From JALZKA01 sp963725035 (GTDB lineage: Bacteria; Actinomycetota; Thermoleophilia; Solirubrobacterales; 70-9), in contig CAVRWX010000018.1 of the NCBI GenBank assembly GCA_963725035.1, positions 372,001-436,000 of the forward strand: 64,000 bases of DNA, given 5' to 3'. A program made the translations under genes and the position numbers. This document shows positions 54,576 through 62,751 of the stretch, piece by piece. How positions within the stretch are numbered: position 1 is the first letter of the stretch; each line of letters opens with the position of its first letter. Below the pieces are notes generated by a model. It did not search any database, had not been told where the DNA came from, and saw nothing but the letters and a program-made list of their open reading frames with translations.

Positions 54576-54818
54576 CTAGATGATGATCATTCCCTGCTGG
54601 CCGTCGCGGCAGAAGGTCATCGAGTATGTGTCGAACTCGCGGGGGCCCCAGACGGTCACCGGGAACCCGACAATGAGCTTGCCCTTCTCGTCTCTCAGCG
54701 CATACATGAGGTGGTAGTCGGGTCGGTAGAAGGCGCTAGAGAGCTCTAGCGAGCCACCCGCGTCGAGTGCCTTCTGCGCTCGGTCTCCTGCCAGTACTAC
54801 GCGCCAGGGCCAATTCAT
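54576..54818 (-). CDS. small protein of unknown function between DUF503 and rbfA
   Basis: An 80-aa protein starting at ATG 54818 (MNWPWRVVLAGDRAQKAL), 2 bp from the palindromic repeat. It is rich in aromatics and has LSSAFYRPDYHLMYAL, IVGFPVTVWGPREFDTYSM and a MIII ending. I recognise no family. The codon use looks coding and the gap to rbfA is 23 bp, but the gene is a stranger in a conserved cluster, so it may be lineage-specific. A longer frame upstream is formed by the repeat itself and should be ignored. Confidence 0.55.
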   Translation of the reverse strand: MNWPWRVVLAGDRAQKALDAGGSLELSSAFYRPDYHLMYALRDEKGKLIVGFPVTVWGPREFDTYSMTFCRDGQQGMIII

Positions 54819-54820
54819 CA

Positions 54821-54869
54821 CCGAGAGTAGGAATTTCCACGATATGTGTGGAAATTCCAACTCTCGGCG
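54821..54869. repeat. dispersed palindromic repeat, copy 3
   Basis: Left arm CCGAGAGTAGGAATTTCCAC, centre GATATGT, right arm GTGGAAATTCCAACTCTCGG. The arms pair over 20 bp with one mismatch, the best palindrome of the three copies. It lies 27 bp after the DUF503 stop codon and directly ahead of the 80-aa gene. Confidence 0.92.
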
Positions 54870-54896
54870 AAGCGGGCGCGGAAGGCGGGCGCACCG

Positions 54897-55196
54897 CTAG
54901 CCGCGGATGTCTTCGAGGCTTCTGAGGTCGCGGTCGAACTGGCAGCCGTCCGGGCAGCGCGATTCGATGAAACGGCAAACCTCGTCGGCACGATCGCCCA
55001 CCGACGCGTCGCCGACCAGTGCGATCACCAGAGTCGAGCGCTGCCAGGTGTCGTGGCCCTCAGTCTCGGCGACCGCGACGCCGAAGCGGCCGCGGAGCTG
55101 CTCCTTCAGCGACTTCAGATGCTTGCGCTTGCCCTTCAGGTCCTGCGACTCGCCGAAGTGGAGCCGGGCCTCGATGATGCAGACGAACGGTCGCAC
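54897..55196 (-). CDS. DUF503 domain protein (YlxP-like)
   Basis: A 99-aa protein with the DUF503 pattern: CIIEARLHFGESQDLKGKRK, LKEQLRGRFGVAVAETE and TWQRSTLVIALVGDASVGDRAD. YlxP-type proteins have a ferredoxin-like fold, usually lie between infB and rbfA, and are linked to ribosome biogenesis, but the reaction is unknown. It starts 12 bp after infB. Confidence 0.9.
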   Translation of the reverse strand: MRPFVCIIEARLHFGESQDLKGKRKHLKSLKEQLRGRFGVAVAETEGHDTWQRSTLVIALVGDASVGDRADEVCRFIESRCPDGCQFDRDLRSLEDIRG

Positions 55197-55208
55197 CGCT
55201 CGCGCGAG

Positions 55209-57476
55209 CTAGGAGTCGAGCGTCTGCTCGACCTGGCGGGTGGAGAAGACCTCGAGGACGTCGCCGACCTTGATGTCGGCGAACCCTGCGAGCACGATGC
55301 CGCACTCCTGGCCCTCTGGCACTTCTTCGACGTCATCCTGGAAGCGGCGGAGTGAGCCGATGCGGCCGGTCCAGGCGACGGTGCCGTCGCGGACGAGCCG
55401 GACCTCGGCGCCGCGGCGGACGTTGCCGTCGGTGACCTCGCAGCCGGCGATCATGCCGACCTTCGACGCGCGGAAGGTCTGCTTGACCTCCGCCTGGCCC
55501 AGGATGTCCTCGACCTCGACGGAGTCGAGCATTCCCTCCATCGCGGCGCGGAGCTCCTCGGTCACCTTGTAGATGACGGAGTAGGAGCGGATCTCGACGC
55601 CCTCGGACTCGGCGGCGCGGCGCGCGTCGGCGAGTGGGCGGACGTTGAAGCCGATGATGATCGCGTCGGAGGCCGAAGCGAGCATCACGTCGGACTCGTT
55701 GATTCCCCCGGCTGCTGCGCGGATGACGTTGATGCGAACCTGCTCCTGCGGGACCTTCGCGAGCTCGTCCATCAGAGCCTCGAGCGAGCCCGAGACATCG
55801 GCCTTGAGCACGATGTTGAGCTCCTTGATCACGCCTTCCTGCGCCTTGGCGAAGACCTCATCGAGCGTGAGCTTGCGGGTGCCGCGGCGGGCGATCGCCT
55901 CGGTCTTCAGGCGGTGAGCGCGCTCGCCGGCGAGCTGGCGGGCGCGGCGGTCGTTCTCGACGACCTCGACCCTCTCCCCCGCCTCGCAGACGCCGTCGAA
56001 TCCAAGGACCTCGACGGGATCGCCCGGGCCGGCGGTCTCGACCCGCTCACCCGTGTGGCTGTGCATGGCTCGCACCTTGCCCCACTGGGCGCCCGCGACG
56101 ACTGAATCGCCGATCTGAAGCGTGCCGCGCTGCACGAGGAGCGTGACAACGGGGCCGCGGCCCGGGTCGAGGTGCGACTCGATCACCGAACCCGACGCCT
56201 CGGCGTCCGGGTTGGCCTTGAGCTCCTCGACCTCGGCGACCAGAAGGATGCTCTCGAGCAGCTCGTCAAGGCCCGTCTTCGCCTTCGCGGAGACGTTGTT
56301 GAAGATGGTGTCGCCACCCCAGTCCTCGGGCTGGAGATTCAGGTTCGCGAGCTCGCCCTTGACCTTGTCGACGTTCGCGGCCTCGAGGTCGATCTTGTTG
56401 ACGGCGACGATGATCGGCACGTCGGCGGCGCGCGCGTGGTCGATCGCCTCGACCGTCTGCGGCATCACGCCGTCGTCAGCAGCGACGACCACCACGACGA
56501 TGTCGGTGACGTCGGCGCCGCGAGCGCGCATCGCGGTGAACGCGGCGTGGCCCGGCGTGTCGATGAAGCTGATCGTCTTCTCGCCCGAGTGAACCTGATA
56601 GGCGCCGATGTGCTGGGTGATTCCTCCTGCCTCGCCGGCGACCACCTCGGTCGAGCGAATGGCGTCGAGCAGCGAAGTCTTCCCGTGATCAACGTGGCCC
56701 ATGATCGTGACGACCGGGGGGCGCTCCTTCAGGTCTGCATCCTCATCTTCGAAGACGACCTCCTCGACTTCCTCGTCGGCGGCTGAGACCATCTCCACCT
56801 TGCGATCGAGCGCCTCGGCCACGACCTTCACGGTCTCGTCGGGCAGCGTCTGTGTGAGTGTCGCCATCTCGCCCAGCGTCATGAGCGTCTTGATGACCTC
56901 GGCGCTGGAGAGGCCGAGCGTCTCGGCAACTTCCTTGACGGTCGCGCCCGATGGGATCTTGATGACCGGAATCTCGGTCTCGACCGGCGCTGCGACGGGC
57001 GGCTCTTCGAGGAGCGGGCGGCGGCGGCGGCCTCCGCGGCGGCGCGGCGGGCGCTGTGGCGGCGGCGGCCCCATCGAGTCGCGCCGCGAAGCTTGTGAGT
57101 CGATCACGACACGGCGGCGCTTGCCTCCTGCAGCTCCTGATGCAGAGGATGAGGCGCCGTCACCGGCCGGGCGCACGGGGCGCACGGGCCTGGGATCAGC
57201 CTTGGGTGCCTCCTCGGCCTTCGGCGCCGCCTTGGCCTTGGGCTCGGCCTTTGGCGCCGCTTCGGCCTTTGGAGCGGCGTTCGCCTTTGCGGGAGCGGAC
57301 TTCTCAGCCTTGGCCGCGGGCGCGGACCCGCCGTCGAGCGCCTTGGCGGCGACCTCCTCCTCGACACTCGAAGCAGCAGCCTTCACCTCGATCCCCGCGG
57401 CCTGAAGCTTCGCGAGGACTTCCTTCGAGGTAAGCCCGCGCTCCTTGGCGATCTCGTGGACCCGCTTCTTGGCCAT
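55209..57476 (-). CDS. infB: translation initiation factor IF-2
   Basis: A 755-aa protein. The N-terminal helix-turn-helix-like RVHEIAKERGLTSKEVLAKL is followed by a long Ala/Lys/Glu/Pro spacer and an Arg-rich patch (PPPPQRPPRRRGGRRRRP). The GTPase has VTIMGHVDHGKTSLLDAIR (G1), FIDTPGHAAFTAMRARG (G3) and VAVNKIDLE (G4). C-terminal domains end GFADIKVGDVLEVFSTRQVE. It brings fMet-tRNA to the 30S. Its ATG shares a base with the nusA stop. Confidence 0.97.
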   Translation of the reverse strand: MAKKRVHEIAKERGLTSKEVLAKLQAAGIEVKAAASSVEEEVAAKALDGGSAPAAKAEKSAPAKANAAPKAEAAPKAEPKAKAAPKAEEAPKADPRPVRPVRPAGDGASSSASGAAGGKRRRVVIDSQASRRDSMGPPPPQRPPRRRGGRRRRPLLEEPPVAAPVETEIPVIKIPSGATVKEVAETLGLSSAEVIKTLMTLGEMATLTQTLPDETVKVVAEALDRKVEMVSAADEEVEEVVFEDEDADLKERPPVVTIMGHVDHGKTSLLDAIRSTEVVAGEAGGITQHIGAYQVHSGEKTISFIDTPGHAAFTAMRARGADVTDIVVVVVAADDGVMPQTVEAIDHARAADVPIIVAVNKIDLEAANVDKVKGELANLNLQPEDWGGDTIFNNVSAKAKTGLDELLESILLVAEVEELKANPDAEASGSVIESHLDPGRGPVVTLLVQRGTLQIGDSVVAGAQWGKVRAMHSHTGERVETAGPGDPVEVLGFDGVCEAGERVEVVENDRRARQLAGERAHRLKTEAIARRGTRKLTLDEVFAKAQEGVIKELNIVLKADVSGSLEALMDELAKVPQEQVRINVIRAAAGGINESDVMLASASDAIIIGFNVRPLADARRAAESEGVEIRSYSVIYKVTEELRAAMEGMLDSVEVEDILGQAEVKQTFRASKVGMIAGCEVTDGNVRRGAEVRLVRDGTVAWTGRIGSLRRFQDDVEEVPEGQECGIVLAGFADIKVGDVLEVFSTRQVEQTLDS

Positions 57477-59197
57477 CAGCTAGGTGGGTCCTCCGCAGGC
57501 TCTGTGTCCTCGACCTCTTCGGCGTCGGACACAGCGTCGGCTGTGGGGTCAGGCGCCTCGTCCGTGGCGGGCTCATCCGCCTCGGCAGCGTCGGAGCCAG
57601 ACCCCGCGTCAGGTTCTTCGGCGGCGGGCACTTCAACTTCCTCGGCGGCTTCTTCAGCAGCCTCTTCGGAGCCGGGGGCTTCGGCGATGTCCGACTCCTC
57701 GACCTCTTCGGCGTGGGACACAGCGTCGGCTGTGGGGTCAGGCGCCTCGTCCGTGGCGGGCTCAGCCGCCTCGGCAGCGTCGGAGCCAGACCCCGCGTCA
57801 GGTTCGTCAGCGGCTTCTTCTTCCGGCTCGCTCTCGTCGAATGCGGCTTCGGCCTTGGCGACGATCTCGGCGACCTGCGCGTCCTCTGCCTCCGGGTCGG
57901 CAAGCACCGCGACCTCGTCGTCTGCGAGGGCTTCGAGCACCGCCACCTTGTTGGTGCCGAAGCGGGTGAGCGACTGGTGCTGAGGCAGACCGCAGTAGCG
58001 CGAGCCGTCGAGCGAGGCGTTCGGGCAGCGACGGCCTGTCGAGGTGATCGCGCCGCAACGGCCGTCGTCGGCCTCGCCCTCGCCCTCGATGTCACCCGCG
58101 TCCTCCTGGGAGAAGTCCGTCTCGGACTTGATGTCGACCTTCCAGCCGGTCAGCTTGGCGGCGAGACGGGCGTTCTGGCCTTCGCGGCCGATCGCAAGCG
58201 AGAGCTGATCGTCGGGGACGATGACGGTCGCCTCCTTGGTCTCGTCGTCGACGATGACCTCGCGGACGCGGGCGGGCGAAAGGGCCTTGGCGACGAACCG
58301 GGCGGGCTCGTCGTTGTGGGGGATGATGTCGATCTTCTCGCCACGAAGCTCGGAGACGACCATGCGGACTCGCGAGCCTCGAGGCCCGACGCAGGCGCCG
58401 ACCGGGTCGACGCCGTCCGCGTGTGAGATAACCGCGATCTTCGAACGGAAGCCCGGCTCACGAGCAACACCGACGATCTCGACGAGGTCGTCTGCGATCT
58501 CGGGCACCTCGAGCTCGAAGAGCTCCTTGATCAGCTCGGGACTGCGGCGAGAAACGACGATCGACGGTCCCTTGCCCTCGGCCGAGACGTCGGTGATGAC
58601 CGCCTTTACGCGCATGCCGTGGTCATAGCGCTCGTTCCAGACCTGCTCGGAGCGAGGGAGCAGCGCCTCGACGCGCTCGCGAAGCTGGACCAGCGTGTAG
58701 CGGTTGTCGGACTGCTGGATGATCCCGGTGACGAGCTCGCCGACGCGGTCCTGGTACTCGTCGAACATCATCTGGCGCTCGGCCTCGCGAACGCGCTGAA
58801 GGATCACCTGCTTGGCGGTTTGGGCGGCGATGCGGCCGAAGTCGTCGGGCGTCACGTCGCGTGACTTGATCTGGTCCTCGTACGGGGCGAGGATGGCCGG
58901 GTCGAGCTCAGGCTCCTCCGGCTCGCGCATCTCCCCGGTCTCCGGGTCGATCGTGGGCTCCTGCTCCTCGGCGACCTCCGCCAGGAGCTTTTCCTCAAGC
59001 TCAGGCGGCAGAATCAGCTCGAAGACGCGGAAGTCCGCGGTATCGCGGTCGAGGTCGACCCGCGCATAGCGCGCGGAGCCGGGGCTCTTGCGGTAGGCCG
59101 AGAGGAGTGCGTCCTCAAGTGCGGCCATGAGTGTCTCGGAGTCGATGCCCTTCTCGGCACCGAGCTCCCTGATCGCGTCAACGAGCTCGCGGCTCAC
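57476..59197 (-). CDS. nusA: transcription termination/antitermination factor NusA with zinc-knuckle-like motif and acidic repeats
   Basis: A 573-aa protein. N-terminal domain: ALEDALLSAYRKSPGSARYA. S1: ITDVSAEGKGPSIVVSRRSP; KH1 and KH2: GVDPVGACVGPRGSRVRMVV and ALSPARVREVIVDDETKEAT, then LAIGREGQNARLAAKLTGW. After these (about residue 375) a C-x8-C-x10-C-x4-H motif appears: CGAITSTGRRCPNAS, YCGLPQH. The remaining 160 residues are acidic with two nearly identical blocks (DAGSGSDAAEA, ATDEAPDPTADAVS). NusA binds RNA polymerase and controls pausing. It overlaps rimP and infB. Confidence 0.95.
   Translation of the reverse strand: MSRELVDAIRELGAEKGIDSETLMAALEDALLSAYRKSPGSARYARVDLDRDTADFRVFELILPPELEEKLLAEVAEEQEPTIDPETGEMREPEEPELDPAILAPYEDQIKSRDVTPDDFGRIAAQTAKQVILQRVREAERQMMFDEYQDRVGELVTGIIQQSDNRYTLVQLRERVEALLPRSEQVWNERYDHGMRVKAVITDVSAEGKGPSIVVSRRSPELIKELFELEVPEIADDLVEIVGVAREPGFRSKIAVISHADGVDPVGACVGPRGSRVRMVVSELRGEKIDIIPHNDEPARFVAKALSPARVREVIVDDETKEATVIVPDDQLSLAIGREGQNARLAAKLTGWKVDIKSETDFSQEDAGDIEGEGEADDGRCGAITSTGRRCPNASLDGSRYCGLPQHQSLTRFGTNKVAVLEALADDEVAVLADPEAEDAQVAEIVAKAEAAFDESEPEEEAADEPDAGSGSDAAEAAEPATDEAPDPTADAVSHAEEVEESDIAEAPGSEEAAEEAAEEVEVPAAEEPDAGSGSDAAEADEPATDEAPDPTADAVSDAEEVEDTEPAEDPPS
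57507..57624. repeat. direct repeat in nusA tail, copy A
   Basis: A 118-bp segment repeated at 57696-57813, a 189-bp period (63 codons, in frame). By eye the copies differ at only four positions, so the acidic tail was duplicated recently or is homogenised. Confidence 0.9.
57696..57813. repeat. direct repeat in nusA tail, copy B
   Basis: The second copy of the 118-bp repeat that begins TCCTCGACCTCTTCGGCGT. It encodes EPDAGSGSDAAEAAEPATDE-type sequence. Confidence 0.9.
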
Positions 59198-59643
59198 GAT
59201 TCACCTCCAAATCCAAATTCTCCAATCAAGTTCGACCGCTCGACCCGCTCGAAAGGGATTCGAACGAGGGTCCCCCCGGTTGCCGCGACGGTGACGGCCT
59301 CGTCATCCGCGTCGGCCAGCGTGCCTTTGAAGTTGCGCTGCCCCTCGATCGCGTCCAGCGTCTTCACGCGGACCTTCCGCCCCAGGAAGCGCCTGAAGTG
59401 CTCCGGCTTGGTGAGCGGGCGGTCCTCACCGGGCGATGAGACCTCGAGCGAGTAGTTCTCGTTGAGATAGCGAAGCTCTTGCGTGACGGACTCGCAAAGC
59501 GCCAGATCGACGCCTCCGGGCCTGTCGATGAAGACGCGAAGGGTGCCGGCGGACGGCCGCTCGAGCGCGACCAGCTCGACATCCGAGTCGAACTCCCGGA
59601 TGCGCTCCTCGATTGTCTCGCTCAGATTGTCTTGCGTACCCAT
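59194..59643 (-). CDS. rimP: ribosome maturation factor RimP
   Basis: A 149-aa protein starting at ATG 59643 (GTQDNLSETIEERIREF). It has LRVFIDRPGGVDLALCESV, YSLEVSSPGEDRPLTKPEHF (the RimP signature) and a C-terminal SH3-like domain (GTLADADDEAVTVAATG, FERVERSNLIGEFGF). It is needed for 30S assembly. It overlaps nusA by 4 bp and has a structured leader. Confidence 0.94.
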   Translation of the reverse strand: MGTQDNLSETIEERIREFDSDVELVALERPSAGTLRVFIDRPGGVDLALCESVTQELRYLNENYSLEVSSPGEDRPLTKPEHFRRFLGRKVRVKTLDAIEGQRNFKGTLADADDEAVTVAATGGTLVRIPFERVERSNLIGEFGFGGES

Positions 59644-59797
59644 CTGTCTCTCTCGTCGGTCTCCGGCCTCTCCGCTACCCGGTTCAGGCCAAAAAATAAG
59701 GTGGGCCCGGGCCCACCTCGACAGGGTTCGGGTACGTAAGAGGTGCAACGAGTATAGCCACGGTCAGCCAGGCGACACGCCTGATTTCCAGCGGGGT
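59644..59797 (-). promoter_or_regulatory. rimP-nusA-infB leader with terminator-type hairpin
   Basis: On the minus strand a possible -10 (TATACT, about 59751-59756) is followed by AGGTGGGCCCGGGCCCACCT (59699-59718, a perfect 20-bp palindrome) and then a T-rich TTATTTTTT. This is either the terminator of dtd or an attenuator in the rimP leader. A rimP leader RNA family is known upstream of rimP in other bacteria, so attenuation is a reasonable guess. No clear -35 is visible. Confidence 0.55.
59690..59718 (-). terminator. intrinsic terminator or attenuator upstream of rimP
   Basis: A perfect GC-rich palindrome followed on the minus strand by TTATTTTTT. It fits rho-independent termination on the minus strand. 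Confidence 0.75.
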
Positions 59798-60214
59798 TTA
59801 CGCCTCCAGAAGGAGCGTGACGGGGCCGTCGTTGGTGAGTTCCACGGCCATCATGGCCCCGAAGACGCCGCCCTTCGCGCCGAGGCGCTCCCGGAAGCGC
59901 TCATAGAGGGGTTCGGCCTCCTCAGGCCGCGCGGCGCCCATGTAGCTGGGACGGTTGCCCTTGCGCGTGTCGGCCATCAGCGTGAACTGGCTGACGCACA
60001 GGACCTCGCGCTCTCCCAGGGGCTCATTCATCCGCCCGCCGGCGTCCTCGAAGATGCGGAGCGCACTGACCTTGTCGGCCAGCCGGTCGGCCTGGTCCGG
60101 CCCGTCGCCGTCCCCCACGCCCAGAAGAACCAAGAGACCCGGGCCGATCGCCGAGACCTCTTCGCCCTCGACCAGGACACGGGCACTCGAGACGCGCTGG
60201 ACCAGCGCCTTCAC
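59798..60214 (-). CDS. dtd: D-aminoacyl-tRNA deacylase
   Basis: A 138-aa protein beginning MKALVQRVSSARVLVEGEEV. It has the active-site motifs VLCVSQFTLMADTRKGNRP (SQxT) and TNDGPVTLLLEA (NxGPVT) plus PEEAEPLYERF. It removes D-amino acids (and glycine) from mischarged tRNA. Length and motifs match the family. Confidence 0.95.
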   Translation of the reverse strand: MKALVQRVSSARVLVEGEEVSAIGPGLLVLLGVGDGDGPDQADRLADKVSALRIFEDAGGRMNEPLGEREVLCVSQFTLMADTRKGNRPSYMGAARPEEAEPLYERFRERLGAKGGVFGAMMAVELTNDGPVTLLLEA

Positions 60215-60229
60215 GGGAGCAGTGTGTGC

Positions 60230-60595
60230 CTACGCCGCGCGCCGGGCGCGGTCGCGGTAGAGGCGGTAGTCGCGACGCTGCGGCTGGAGGTTCGAGGCGA
60301 GCGCCAGGTGATGGCGAGCGCGCTTCGCGTCACCCGTCATCGTGAGCGCGCGGCCGAGGCAGAAGTGGGCGTAGTCGTTGACGGGAGCCGACTCGACCAC
60401 GGCCTCGAACTCGGTCGCGGCCTCTGAGAACTGGCGGTTGCGAAAGTACGCGCGGCCCAGCGCTTCGCGCACCGAGGTCTTCTCCGGAGCGCGGCGGGCA
60501 GCCTCGGCGAGGGGCTCAGTGGCCTCGGCGAACGAGCCGTCCTCGAGCAGCTCCATCCCCTTGCGATACAGCGTGTAGGTGGAGTCAGTCGTCAC
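60230..60595 (-). CDS. tetratricopeptide repeat protein
   Basis: A 121-aa protein (GTG 60595, overlapping the coaBC end by 11 bp). Three TPR-like helix pairs: YTLYRKGMELLEDGSFAEAT, REALGRAYFRNRQFSEAATE and HFCLGRALTMTGDAKRARHH. It probably acts as a protein-protein adaptor; the partner is not known. It ends RDYRLYRDRARRAA, a basic tail. Confidence 0.83.
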   Translation of the reverse strand: MTTDSTYTLYRKGMELLEDGSFAEATEPLAEAARRAPEKTSVREALGRAYFRNRQFSEAATEFEAVVESAPVNDYAHFCLGRALTMTGDAKRARHHLALASNLQPQRRDYRLYRDRARRAA

Positions 60596-61835
60596 TCTTT
60601 GAGTGTACGAATCCCCGAAGGGAATCGACCTCATCAAGCACGGCTTCCGCGACCACTTCCTTGGTGCTCTCCGGAACGGCGCGCTCGCCGCCGGCGGTGA
60701 CGATCGTGACCTCGTTCCGGGGAGAGTCGAAGCCAATCTCGGGGCGCGAGATGTCGTTGAAGACGATCGCGTCAAGACCCTTGCGCTCCAGCTTCTCCCG
60801 CGCCCGGGAGATCGCATCCGCGCCGTGCTCGGCGGCGAAGCCGACCAGGGTCTGTTCGGGCCGGCGCTCGCGGGCCAGGGACGCGACGACGTCCTCGGTC
60901 TCGGTGAGCCGGAGCTCCATGCCGCCGCTGCCCTCGCGAACGAGCTTGCCCTCGGCCGTCTCGGGACGGAAGTCCGCGACCGCCGCGGCCATCAGCAGCA
61001 CGTCCGAGTGCGCGAAGGCCGTACGGCTGGCCTTGGCGAGATCGGCCGCGCTCTCGACCCGCACGACCCCAACCTGCGGAGAGATCGGCAGCGAGACGTT
61101 GGCGGCGACGAGGGTGACGTCGGCGCCGCGGCGCGCCGCGGCTTCGGCCAGGGCAACGCCCATCCGCCCGCTCGAGCGGTTGCCGATGAAGCGCACGGAG
61201 TCGATCGCCTCGCGGGTGCCGCCGGCGGTGACGAGCACTCGCAGGCCGTCCCATGGGCCGGTAGGCCCGGGCAAAGCGGCTTCGACTCGGGCGAGGAGCA
61301 CTTCGGGCTGCGGTAGTCGGCCCGTTCCGTGCTCGCCGCGCGAGGCGAGCGGGCCCTCGTCCGGTTCGATCACCTCGACCCCGCGTTCGCGCAGGAGCTC
61401 CAGATTCCGTTGCGTGGCCGCGTCGCGATACATGCGGTCGTTCATCGCGGGAGCGACCAGCCGCGGCGCGTCGCAGGCGAGGAAGGAAGTGGTCAGCATC
61501 GAGTCGGCGACGCCGGCTGCGAGCTTCGAGATCGTGTTGGCCGAGGCGGGTGCGACCAGGAAGGCATCGCAACCCTCAGCAAGGGCCAGGTGGCCGATCG
61601 GGTCGTGCTTGGGCGCGTCCTCCCCGGGCCAGCCGCCACGCATCGGGTCCCGGTCCCACTCGGTGATGAGGACTGGCGCGCCGACGATTCCCTCGAACGA
61701 CGCCGCTCCCACGAACCGAGTGGCGGCCTCCGTCATCACGACGCGCACCGCGTGGCCCTGCTTGGTCGCCAGGCGTGCGAGCTCCAAGGCTCGATACGCG
61801 GCGATGCCGCCGGTTACGCCAAGCAGAATCCGCAT
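60585..61835 (-). CDS. coaBC: phosphopantothenoylcysteine decarboxylase/synthetase CoaBC
   Basis: A 416-aa bifunctional protein. The CoaC half has MRILLGVTGGIAAYRALELA, PASANTISKLAAGVADSML and the PAMNDRMY motif. The CoaB half has VLVTAGGTREAIDSVRFIGN, RSSGRMGVALAEAA and FVGFAAEHGAD. It adds cysteine to phosphopantothenate and decarboxylates it for CoA synthesis. It follows rpoZ by 36 bp. Confidence 0.95.
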   Translation of the reverse strand: MRILLGVTGGIAAYRALELARLATKQGHAVRVVMTEAATRFVGAASFEGIVGAPVLITEWDRDPMRGGWPGEDAPKHDPIGHLALAEGCDAFLVAPASANTISKLAAGVADSMLTTSFLACDAPRLVAPAMNDRMYRDAATQRNLELLRERGVEVIEPDEGPLASRGEHGTGRLPQPEVLLARVEAALPGPTGPWDGLRVLVTAGGTREAIDSVRFIGNRSSGRMGVALAEAAARRGADVTLVAANVSLPISPQVGVVRVESAADLAKASRTAFAHSDVLLMAAAVADFRPETAEGKLVREGSGGMELRLTETEDVVASLARERRPEQTLVGFAAEHGADAISRAREKLERKGLDAIVFNDISRPEIGFDSPRNEVTIVTAGGERAVPESTKEVVAEAVLDEVDSLRGFVHSKSDD

Positions 61836-61871
61836 AGAGAAATGGTGCCAGCTCGCGGCTGGCGGGGCGGT

Positions 61872-62102
61872 CTAAGCCTTGTACTCGTAATTAATCTTGC
61901 CCTGAGCGAGCTCTTCGAGAGCGATCGTCAGGTAGTTGCCAGAGCGGGTCTCCACCATCGGCGGCGTGTACTCCTCGTAGCTCCCCTCACCCAGGGCGCG
62001 GTAGTAGCTGTTCAGCTGGCGCGCTCGCTTGGCAGCCACCAGAACGGCGGCGTAGTGCGAATCGGTTCGCTCGAGAAGGTTTTCGACTCTTGGCTTAACC
62101 AT
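61872..62102 (-). CDS. rpoZ: RNA polymerase subunit omega
   Basis: A 76-aa protein: VKPRVENLLERTDSHYAAVL, VAAKRARQLNSYYRALG and a C-terminal YLTIALEELAQGKINYEY. It wraps the beta' tail and aids polymerase assembly. The order gmk-rpoZ-coaBC is the conserved one. Confidence 0.95.
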   Translation of the reverse strand: MVKPRVENLLERTDSHYAAVLVAAKRARQLNSYYRALGEGSYEEYTPPMVETRSGNYLTIALEELAQGKINYEYKA

Positions 62103-62135
62103 TGCCGCCCAGGATACCCGGGCGAGCGAAGCCGC

Positions 62136-62699
62136 CTATCCGGTCAACTCGTCGCGCACGATCGCCTCCAGCTCGCCCGAGGCACGCCCAAGGTCGTCGT
62201 TCACGACGACGTGCTTGAACTCCTGGGAGGCCTCAAGCTCTTGCTTCGCGGTCTCGAGCCGGCGTTCGATCGCGTCGGCCGAATCGGTCCCGCGACCCGA
62301 CAAGCGCTCCCTCAGGACCGCTGGGTCGGGCGGCGTGATGAAGATCAGGACGGCTTCGTCGCCCATCGCGGCCCGGACTTGCCGAGCGCCCTGGACCTCG
62401 ATCTCCAGAACGACCGATGAGCCCGCGTCGAGCGTTCGCTCGATCTCCGAGCGGAGGGTCCCGTAGCGGTTGCCCGAGAACGTCGCGTGCTCCAGAAAGT
62501 CGCCGGCTTCTGCCCGCTCGGCGAACTCATCGGCGGAGAGGAAGTGGTAGTCGACGCCCTCGCTTTCGCCCTCACGAGGCTCGCGGGTGGTCGCCGAGAC
62601 GGAGAGCTCGAGACCGGGCACCCGCTCGCGCAGGTCGCGGATCAGAGTGCCCTTGCCGACCCCCGACGGGCCCGTGATGACGAAGACGCGCGAAGCCAT
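62136..62699 (-). CDS. gmk: guanylate kinase
   Basis: A 187-aa protein: ATP P-loop FVITGPSGVGKGTLIRDL, GMP-binding LELSVSATTREPREGESEG and VDYHFLSADEFAERAEAGDF, and VVLEIEVQGARQVRAAM. It converts GMP to GDP. The sequence is of standard length. It is transcribed with mihF upstream. Confidence 0.96.
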   Translation of the reverse strand: MASRVFVITGPSGVGKGTLIRDLRERVPGLELSVSATTREPREGESEGVDYHFLSADEFAERAEAGDFLEHATFSGNRYGTLRSEIERTLDAGSSVVLEIEVQGARQVRAAMGDEAVLIFITPPDPAVLRERLSGRGTDSADAIERRLETAKQELEASQEFKHVVVNDDLGRASGELEAIVRDELTG

Positions 62700-62751
62700 T
62701 AACCAATCAAACCCCGCGGGCCGGACACATGCCCCCCAGGGTCGCGAAGAG

